64,000 nucleotides of DNA from Ornithodoros turicata. Its lineage: Eukaryota > Arthropoda > Arachnida > Ixodida > Argasidae. The stretch lies in contig NC_088201.1 in NCBI RefSeq assembly GCF_037126465.1, forward strand, positions 194,440,403 to 194,504,402, given 5' to 3'. The translations under genes were made by a program, and so were the position numbers. The notes below the pieces were generated by a model. The model ran no database searches. It saw only the letters and a list, made by a program, of their open reading frames with translations, and had not been told where the DNA came from. Numbering within the stretch: the stretch's first letter is position 1; every line of letters starts with the position of its first letter. Below are positions 56,520 through 64,000 of the stretch, one piece after another.

Positions 56520-58310
56520 GTGGAAACTTTCAGTTGTACTTCCTGCTGCCCGTTCTTACCCTCTTCACTTTTCGCTACGATCACTTTTTTCTATCGATCG
56601 TTTATTCGCGACGAATCCAACAAAGAGGGTTTGACTCTGTGTGGAAACCCTCAGTTGTGGTTCCTGCTGCTCGTTCTTACCCTGTTCACTTTTCGCTACA
56701 ATCGCTTTTTGTATCGATCGTTTATTCGCGATGAGTCCAACAAAGAGGGTTTGACTCTCCGTGGAAACTTTCAGTTGTGGTTCCTGCTGCTCGTTCTTAC
56801 ACTGTTCACTTTTCGCTAGGGTCGCTTTCTTCTATCGATCTTTTATTCGCGATGAATCCAACAAAGAGGGTTTGACTCTCTGTTGAAACTTTCAGTTGTG
56901 GTTCCTGCTGCTCGTTCTTACCCTGTTCACTTTTCGCTACGATCGCTTTTTTCTATCGATATTTTATTCGCGATGAATCCCACAAACAGGGTTTCACTCT
57001 CCGTGGAAACTTTCAGTTGCGGTTCCTGCTGCTCGTCCTGACCCTGTTCACTTTTCGCTACGATCGCTTTTTTGTATCGATCTTTTATTCGCGATGAATC
57101 CAACAAAGAGCGTTTGACCCTCCGTGGAAACTTTCAGTTGTACTTCCTGCTGCCCGTTCTTACCCTCTTCACTTTTCGCTACGATAACTTTTTTCTATCG
57201 ATCGTTTATTCGCGATGAATCCCACAAAGAGGGTTTGACTCTTAGTGGAAACTTTCAGTTGTGGTTCCTGCTGCTCGTTCTTACCCTGTTCACTTTTCGC
57301 AACGATCGCTTTTTGTATCGATCGTTTATTCGCGACGAATCCAACAAAGAGGGTTTGACTCTCTGTGGAAACCCTCAGTTGTGGTTGCTGCTGCTCGTTC
57401 TTACCCTGTTCACTTTTCGCTACAATTGCTTTGTTTGTATCGATCGTTTATTCGCGATGAGTCCAACAAAGAGGGTTTGACTCTCCGTGGAAACTTTCAG
57501 TTGTGGTTCCCGCTGCTCGTTCTTACCCTGTTCACTTTTCGCTATGGTCGCTTTTTCTATCGATATTTTATTCGCGATGAGTCCAACAAAGAGGGTTTGA
57601 CTCTGCGTGGAAACTTTCAGTTGTCGTTCCTGATGCTCTTTCATAGCCTGTTCACTTTTCGCTAGGGTCGCTTTCTTCTATCGATCTTTTATTCGCGATG
57701 AATCCAACAAAGAGGGTTTGACTCTCTGTGGAAACTTTCAGTTGTGGTTCCTGCTGCTCGTTCTTACCCTGTTCACTTTACGCTACGATCGCTTTTTTTC
57801 TACCGATCTTTTATTCGCGATGAATCCCACAAAGAGGGTTTGACTCTCCGTGGAAACTTTCAGTTGCGGTTCCTGCTGCTCGTTCTTACCCTGTTCACTT
57901 TTCGCTACGATCGCTTTTTTGTATCGATCTTTTATTCGCGATGAATCCCACAAAGAGGGTTTGACTCTCCGTGGAAACTTTCGGTTGTGGTTCCTGCTGC
58001 TCGTTCTTACCCTGTTCACTTTTCGCTACGATCGCTTTTTTCTATCGATCTTTTATTCGCGATGAATCCAACAAAGAGGGTTTGACTCTCCGTGGAAAGT
58101 TTCAGTTGTGGTTCCTGCTGCTCGTTCTTACCCTGTTCACTTTCCGCTACGATCGCTTTTTTCTATCGATCTTTTATTCGCGATATATCCAACAAAGAGG
58201 GTTTGAATCTCCCTGGAAACTTTCAGTTGTGGTTCCTGCTGCTCGTTCTTACCCTGTTCACCTTTCGCTACGATCGCTTTTTTCTATCGATCTTTTATTC
58301 GAGATACCGA

Positions 58311-59229
58311 GTGTGTACATGCGTGATGACACCAACTTTAAATTAATCTTAAATTTAAATAACGGCATACAGGAGCGTATCGCCACAGGAAGAGCGGCAG
58401 GAACTGCTCTTAACTTATGGCCCTTTCTTACCAACGGTGGTTAACTTTGGACTGAGATCTAGCGTTGCGTGATCTGATGAATATTACAGTGACAGTAACT
58501 TCTTCTAGTGTAGCATAGTTAAGCGTTAAATCCAAGTTAAGGGACCGTTGTTCTCGGTTCAAATGCTAATTGGTGATGGTGAAACCGGGCCTTAGTCTAT
58601 CACTGAAGGACTGGAACCGAAGCGGATATCGGTTCGGTTACGGTTCAGTGTCAGAACTCTGAAAGCGGTTACAGTTAGGAGGCCCGCCGTTTTAACGCTT
58701 GTGGTTACCGGTAACCAAGAAGTTGAACCGGTACTTTTTCGGTTTTCTCTAGGATGTATCTGCTGGCTGCGTGGATGTCGCAGAAGCACGTTGAACGCCA
58801 CTAATCAGAGTTGTAAAGAAATATATATCGCATCCAAAGCTGATCGCGTTCACGGGTGAGCATATTCTTATGAACCGGTAACCGAAATCACATAATTCGG
58901 TTCAGGTTGCGGCGTTGGTTAGTTGCGAATGGTGGATTGCAGATGTGGATATGGAAGAAATTTGGGTTCCAAGTCGTCTTCGGTTTCGCCACGGTTTCAG
59001 TCCCTGCGCCCACTTCCACGTGCCAGAGCATGATTGTCTCCACTGCTGGATCGCCAATGAGTTGATTGGTTTTTTACAGCGATATGGTGGTGGTGGGGGG
59101 GGGGGGGTGAAAGGGCTCACTGTTGTCTGCCTCACAGATGTGGGCAACGTCACGACTGAAGCCCTGGAGGAAAACGCGTCCTGGGGCAACTTCAAGGGAA
59201 TTGTGCGGAGATTTGTCTAAAAGTGTCTG
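58311..59229. other. Non-satellite flank without recognisable gene
   Basis: Unique-looking sequence with scattered short frames and a G-run at about 59094-59107 next to (GGT)n. I see no supported gene. Confidence 0.5.
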
Positions 59230-59239
59230 ATGAAAACCC

Positions 59240-59325
59240 AGGAAAAAATCCACACTGCACATCCAGCTCCGGGACTCGAACCCGGGTACCTCCCAAGTTC
59301 TCCCAGGTATGGGAGAACTTGCTTT
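59240..59325 (-). repeat. tRNA-like SINE fragment with hairpin
   Basis: On the minus strand GGTTCGAGTCCC (59270-59281) is a B box/T-arm. Next to it, 59294-59305 and 59310-59321 form a perfect 12-bp hairpin (CAAGTTCTCCCA) with a 4-nt loop. This fits a tRNA-derived element in which an arm has been rearranged. Confidence 0.5.
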
Positions 59326-59329
59326 TCAA

Positions 59330-59950
59330 GGACGGCGTGGTATCAAATGAAGTATCTTGTACTGTATACCAATATGTGATGCGCTCGCGTCACGCACTGC
59401 ATATGCTTATGACTACTTCTACCATCGCACGAGAAAACAAAATAAACGGCGTCCATGTAAAGTATACCCCTACAAAACGGGTACAGGAGTCGATGTTGTA
59501 CACTACAAATCAATATGGACGTCGAAAAGATGTACACGAGTCAATACGAACACCATCTCGTCAACCGGGCGTTTCACCTGTGAGAGGAGGAAATGGCGAG
59601 GAGGCCCCGCGGACAGCCGCTCCATAGGGATTTGGGAAAGTGATCTGGTCGCACTCTTATTAAGTAGGTCGTGGCGTCGACGCCTTTGAATCGCCCATTC
59701 TCTTCACTACCGCCAAGGCCGCAAAAAGAGTGGCGAAGAACAAGGAATGCCACGTGCGAGTGTGAGGACGTGAGCACGTGCAGGAAGGACGAGGAGGAGT
59801 GGAGCCCGTGCCTGGTGTCGGCTGGGGAACCTCGACGGGTTGCTGCAGCTTCTCACGCGCACGGAGGATCGCTAGTGTCGTCGCGCCCTTCGCGCCACCT
59901 CCTGCTTGGCGACGGTGTTTCGTCGTTTTTACTCAAAAAAATGCTCAAAA
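59330..59950. other. Flank without recognisable gene
   Basis: Several overlapping short frames on both strands without start context or family resemblance. Nothing further is supported. Confidence 0.45.
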
Positions 59951-60085
59951 AGACAGATACAAGTTACTGAAAAAAGTAACTAAGTTACAGTTAGATGTGT
60001 GTGGTTGAAAATGCATCTAATATTTCCTCAAGATACACAAAAAGTATCTAAGTACACATACTCAGATACTTTTAACTAAGTTACT
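59951..60085. repeat. AAGTTACT/AAGTATCT-rich repeat fragment
   Basis: Alternating AGTAACTAAGTTACAG, AAGTATCTAAGTAC and AGATACTTTTAACTAAGTTACTT motifs, partly self-complementary. They resemble a dispersed arthropod repeat or subterminal transposon sequence. Confidence 0.45.
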
Positions 60086-61442
60086 TAACAACCCTGCCAA
60101 CTAACACGTGACGTAACATGCATTCGATCTTATCCGCCATTTAGAAATCAACTAAAGCACGTGTTATTTCGTAATGCATCTCGTTTGTAACCATGTCTTC
60201 GTTTTTATGCATCATTCATCTCCGTTCCGCTTGCTTTTGTTGACGGTGTACAAGTGTATAATCTTAAATTGTTTTGGTGCGCATGACTTCGATTACATTA
60301 TCGTTGTGCTCTGTTAAAATACGTTCATTTAGCTATTGACGAGGAACCTTTAACCGGGAGTACTCCCTCTGGTTCCTCTATGTTTATATTCCTGTATGTA
60401 TATTCATTGTTTTGGCGAAATAAATAAATGTCAAACGGCAATGTTATTCCTCCCAGAATGTATGTTGTTCACACCTTACGTGAACAAACATGTACCCTTA
60501 CAGTATATTTATTCAAAACCCCGCGGTATAATTTCGGAAAGCGGGAAACATTCAATTTTTGGTGTAATATCCGATTCTACTTTCAAGTCTGCAACACATA
60601 TAAAAGGAAGAGTTAATCAAGAGTAATACGCTTAAACAACAACACCTGCTACGAGAGGGAAGTAGTGGAAGAACATATTTCGACAGACGTTGAAACGCAG
60701 AAACACGCAAAAACCTACATTCACAAAGCAACTGTGTGAGGCGGAGAGGAATTACCTGTAACGTAATAAGGAATTTTGATGTACTGTCATCAAGTCGGAG
60801 CACTATCTGCGGAGGTAGTCCCCTTTCACCAGCAGACACCCCGTCTTACATGCTGTGTGTACCTAGCAGATAATAGGTCCGTGCTGTGCACCTGGCAGGT
60901 GACAACTGACCGGCGCGTTTATTACGTCGTCGTCATTGTGATGGCGTCCACAGAGGGCGCTACAATGCCATATAACATCGCTGCAAGGGGAGAATGCTTG
61001 TTTCAAGTGCAAAAAATCCTGAAGCTCCGGACGAGTCGATACGAAGGACAATAGAGTCCCAGGACAGCTACTGACAGAATTTATGCGGATGTAATGTACC
61101 AGAAATTACTGGGGTACAATGTATTGATCATGTACAGGAACACAAAACGCTCTAAAAGTACACATGTGATACGTAAGTTCCTTCTTATATGTCGTGTATG
61201 ATACTTTCTTTTTCTTAATAAACATATCCCCCCCCCCCTTCTTATACCTACGGCTCATGCAGGGGATATAGCGTCTTGCAGTGCAAACGGAGAAAATAAT
61301 GTCCTATGTTAAATAAAACACAAGGGTGTAAGTACGAGACAACTGATATCATGAGCGACACCACAGCGGTTGGTCTGTGGATCGCCTTTTGCACACCTGA
61401 AGGTTCTTTAGCCTGCGATGAAACCTCATCACACGGCACCCC
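60086..61442. other. AT-rich flank without recognisable gene
   Basis: Holds a short hairpin at 60341-60378 (GAGGAACC ... GGTTCCTC enclosing GGGAGTACTCCC) and a (C)n run near 61231. No gene is supported. Confidence 0.45.
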
Positions 61443-61446
61443 GTAC

Positions 61447-62274
61447 ACACTAAGAATATTTACGCCCATTTAGGTGTTGAAGGGGTGTATTTTGCAATTT
61501 ACACTCTAGAGCCAAGAGCCGAACACCTATCCAGGTGCAAAGATGGTGTACTGTACAGTTTACACCCCACAGTCCAAATAGCAACACCCATCTTGGTATA
61601 AAAATGGTGTACCGGCTGAGACAAAAGTTTGGGAAACGCACGAGCGGCGTCAACCCTCTACGGAGCGACATCCTGCGAAACAGGGACGTCCACTTGATCA
61701 GAGGGGGGCCAGTGGCTGTTATCACTTGCGATAAGTCTGTATATGCAACCTGCAATGCGGCATATCAACCGAACTGTGTTTAGCATATGCGTAACTGCAC
61801 TTGCTGTTTTCCTTTTTATCAAGTGGATTTTTTATCATATCCCAGCTGATTGCTGCGTTTAACTTTTAGCTCATACAAAGTGATTTTTGATGAAAAAATG
61901 ACCCATGGTTCCTGCACAAGCTGTGTCTAGTCAGATACTCAGTGTGATGTCTAGTCGGAAAGTCTGTTTAAACTTTGTGTCCATGCCTGAATAGTCACGA
62001 ATAATATATTCAAAATGCATGCCAGCATTTTACTTCCACCACACGCATGGTTGTGGGTCCTCTGGTGGATGCACGCCTAATGGTAGCCTACTATGCAACA
62101 GAGCTTCCGCTGATGGCTCTTGATTGTACCCATCCTTGCAGTTGAAGCACAGATCACCATCGGCCATGCATCTAAAGGGTGTAATTTCTTACACCCTACT
62201 GACTTTACACCGAATTTGGTGTGAGTTATCAAACTCCAACTTTACACTCAAAAAGGTGTGATATGTTTTAGTGT
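61447..62274. mobile_element. Small DNA transposon with ACACTAA ends and GTAC duplication
   Basis: Ends ACACTAAG...TTTAGTGT, extended by an imperfect match to CATATCACACC, are flanked by GTAC at 61443-61446 and 62275-62278. Subterminal TTACACC/GGTGTAA motifs repeat at both ends. No transposase is visible. The superfamily is uncertain. Confidence 0.55.
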
Positions 62275-62284
62275 GTACTTAACG

Positions 62285-62716
62285 GAGTGTTTCCCAAACT
62301 TTTGGCGGTGACGGACCCCCGGAAGCGATGAGAACCAATTCACGGACGCCCCCCCCCCACGCACACACACACACACACCATCACAGCCAGTGCATAACCA
62401 GCAACCTCGTCAGCTGCTGCGTGCTTTCGATACAGCTTCAGAAACGATTCCGGGCTGGTTTCTTCCTCTTGTTTGTATATGTATGACGCGGACAAACGTG
62501 CATTGCAGGACTTTTCTATCAGAAATTAGAAGCTAGCCGTTGAAGCATGCTTGCAGCAATTTTGGAAGTTCTGGGTGTTTGGAAATCGGGCAGCATGTAC
62601 GAGCGCGTGTTTGTGGGGACGAAAATCCTCACTGAAATGTGAGAGACGGTCGCGGACCCCCACGGACACTCTCGCGGACCCCCAGGGGTCCGCGGACCAC
62701 ACTTTGGGAGACACTG
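62285..62716. mobile_element. hAT-like non-autonomous element (432 bp)
   Basis: Terminal repeats GAGTGTTTCCCAAACTTT and, at the right end inverted, CAGTGTCTCCCAAAGTGT match the hAT CAGTG..CCCAAA pattern. A perfect 8-bp duplication ACTTAACG flanks it (62277-62284, 62717-62724), as expected for hAT. A (AC)n run lies inside. No transposase is visible. Confidence 0.85.
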
Positions 62717-62782
62717 ACTTAACGTCCCTCGCGGAAGACGGCGTGTCTATGCTGCTTGTACCCTGCCCCCAAGATGCAGGCG

Positions 62783-62853
62783 TCCTCGGCCGGGTTTGAA
62801 CCCGTGATTTCGGAATCACAAGGCGAACACGCTGCCAACTGAGCCACCGAGGC
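62783..62853 (-). repeat. tRNA-derived SINE head
   Basis: The minus strand reads GCCTCGGTGGCTCAGTTGG (acceptor and D-arm, A box) and CGGGTTCAAACCCGG (T-arm, B box), closing with CCGAGGA. The first acceptor pair and the anticodon stem are imperfect, so it is tRNA-like rather than a tRNA gene. The body (CAAGATGCAGG... toward lower coordinates) continues on the minus strand. Confidence 0.65.
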
Positions 62854-62894
62854 TGGTACGTAAGGGATAGCGTTTTTAGCCCTACGCACCCGCA

Positions 62895-63310
62895 ATCATA
62901 AAGAGAGCTTCGCTCACTGCGCAGAACCACCAAGCTATTACTTACGTGCGTAGAGGCGATAGCGTACGATGTGCTAAAGCTTTTATTTCTGTCGTGCCGA
63001 AAGACGACGACCAGGGACTGTGTACTCAGTCGTGTCCGAACCGAGCTCTTTTACATGAAAGCTTGACGATCTCCGATTCCTTTGCTCCTTTGCGGGATTT
63101 TAGTGAAAGAAATACAAGTTTTCATTCATTTATTCATTCCATCCAACCCGTATTTACTATTAGAGGGTAAGGGTACGCTGTACGTGCCGGCAGTCGAATT
63201 TACCCCCGCTGCTATTCGAGCATTTTAGCGCATCGTACGCTATCCCCTTTGCGCACGGAAGAGATAACATAGTAGTTCTGCGCAATGTGCGAAGGTATTT
63301 ATGCTTTTCG
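62895..63310. repeat. Degenerate inverted repeat of about 90-bp arms (MITE-like)
   Basis: Left arm 62895-62986 (TGCGCAGAACCACC, GATAGCGTACGATGTGCTAAA) is complementary with mismatches to 63222-63310 (TTTAGCGCATCGTACGCTATC, AGTTCTGCGCAATG). About 235 bp lie between. No clear target duplication was found. Confidence 0.6.
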
Positions 63311-64000
63311 TGTGCGCAGAACCACTAACTCGAGCCGTCTTCATCTCCTCACCCGTCTTTGGAGTGACGTTTCAGAGTGGAGGAAGGAAGTGCGTACTCC
63401 TCTGTTTCCATGACGACACAGGCGCTTGTAAAACGAGAAGCCACCGCAATACGGGACACTTGATGGCGACCTCCGGGTACTTCGGGCAACCGCGCAAAGC
63501 TAAAACCTCACTTCCCGTCTGTCCACCGACCCCTCTCCATAGGGAGCCTCCATGGGTTGGTGCGGCTTCTCCGCTGAAAATGGGACGCACTTTGAGGCTC
63601 CCTATCTCTCCACTGTTCGGCGCGACTTTCAGCGGTGACTTGAAAAAAAAAATTGTAGACTTAAATACACGAGAGACCAGAAATCCGTTCAGTGAAGAAT
63701 TGCGTGTCGAACCCGTGAACTGCAGCGTATGAAACGCAGCTATGCACGTGGGTTGCACATGATTTATGAGTCAATTCAACGAGACCGCCTTTTTGTAACC
63801 TCATCTAATTCCATCTGGAAGTAGGGCCACAAGTACATCAACCTTAGAAAACCGTTTTCCGCCATTAGACGCTCCCAGTAGGTCTCCAAGCTTAGGGAGT
63901 GAATACTGTGCGACAATCAACTGAGACGTCACAGTGTCACAGTTGCATTGAAGTCGCCGCGGGCCCATTCGGCTGCGGCACAACGACGATTGGAGCAGCT
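63311..64000. other. Flank without recognisable feature
   Basis: Short frames on both strands overlap each other and lack promoter, splice or domain support. Nothing is called. Confidence 0.4.

Larger units (their letters stand above)
29416..58310 (+). repeat. 120/121-bp satellite array, block 3
   Basis: Same monomer and orientation as blocks 1 and 2. Left part (29.4-39 kb) is rich in GTAGAGACTTTGAG and CGCTATGGTCGC variants. The middle (39-44 kb) is more homogeneous with CGATGAATCCAACAAAGAG. The right part (44-58 kb) is built of recurring multi-monomer blocks with CTTAGTGGAAAC, GGAAACCCTCAG and CTGCTGCCCG variants. The last monomer breaks off after TCTTTTATTCGAG near 58306. No gene is supported anywhere in it. 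Confidence 0.97.

Noticed and set aside
1..58310. Hundreds of open frames of 60-350 residues in the satellite, with FLLLVLTLFTF-like hydrophobic stretches
   Set aside because: They arise from low stop-codon content in a 120/121-bp repeat. They occur in all frames and both strands, mostly begin at GTG, and the frame shifts at 121-bp monomers.
58902..59220. Overlapping frames of about 100 residues on both strands near the G-run
   Set aside because: The poly-Pro/poly-Gly segment comes from the G-run. There is no domain, promoter or splice support.
62783..62853. Functional tRNA gene on the minus strand
   Set aside because: Mismatches in the acceptor and anticodon stems and a SINE-like continuation point to a tRNA-derived repeat.
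63301..63758. Opposed frames of 143 and 128 residues
   Set aside because: They overlap each other on opposite strands with no supporting signals.

Overview
The window is animal nuclear DNA, most likely from an arthropod and possibly a chelicerate. The evidence is a long satellite array, short GT-AG introns of 55-72 nt, AATAAA poly(A) signals, tRNA-derived SINE-like sequences and several DNA transposons. No ordinary host protein gene was recognised. The exact taxon cannot be fixed from the sequence.

Layout. (1) 1-58310 is essentially one head-to-tail satellite array of 120/121-bp monomers, all in the same orientation. It is broken by a 1,893-bp transposon with 14-bp inverted ends (8258-10150), by a 13,188-bp Polinton/Maverick (adintovirus-like) element (16228-29415), and by a 100-base assembly gap (44200-44299). 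The array shows higher-order repeats, for example about 2,528 bp, 1,326 bp and 361 bp. (2) 58311-64000 is non-satellite flank with no recognisable gene. It holds two small DNA transposons with visible target duplications, two tRNA-like SINE sequences and inverted repeats.

The Polinton is the biological core of the window. It carries terminal inverted repeats of about 1.4 kb (AG...CT ends) and is flanked by a perfect 6-bp target duplication (GTGGTT) that splits one satellite monomer. Its left half is a tightly packed virion module, all on the + strand: a small TIR-driven ORF, packaging ATPase, basic protein, unknown protein, integrase with chromodomain, penton-like minor capsid protein, basic pX/pVI-like protein, hexon-type major capsid protein and adenain-type protease. 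The integrase has a frameshift with a probable deletion, and the protease has an in-frame TAG, so this copy looks non-autonomous.

The right half is unusual. No protein-primed DNA polymerase B is visible anywhere. In its place are small genes with their own TATA boxes, short introns and poly(A) signals. One is a minus-strand gene that, read across inferred introns, has two copies of a C..CGGLWS..HW..GC putative zinc-binding module. Others are a three-exon + strand gene whose middle exon contains a long hairpin, a locus with a series of hairpin-bearing repeats showing compensatory base changes, and two unrecognised minus-strand ORFs. CRE-type TGACGTCA repeats and a Pol III-like box sequence lie between the divergent genes. 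Each TIR ends internally in a TATA box that drives an inward gene. All splice models are read by eye from splice-site consensus and reading-frame continuity and have not been tested with transcripts.
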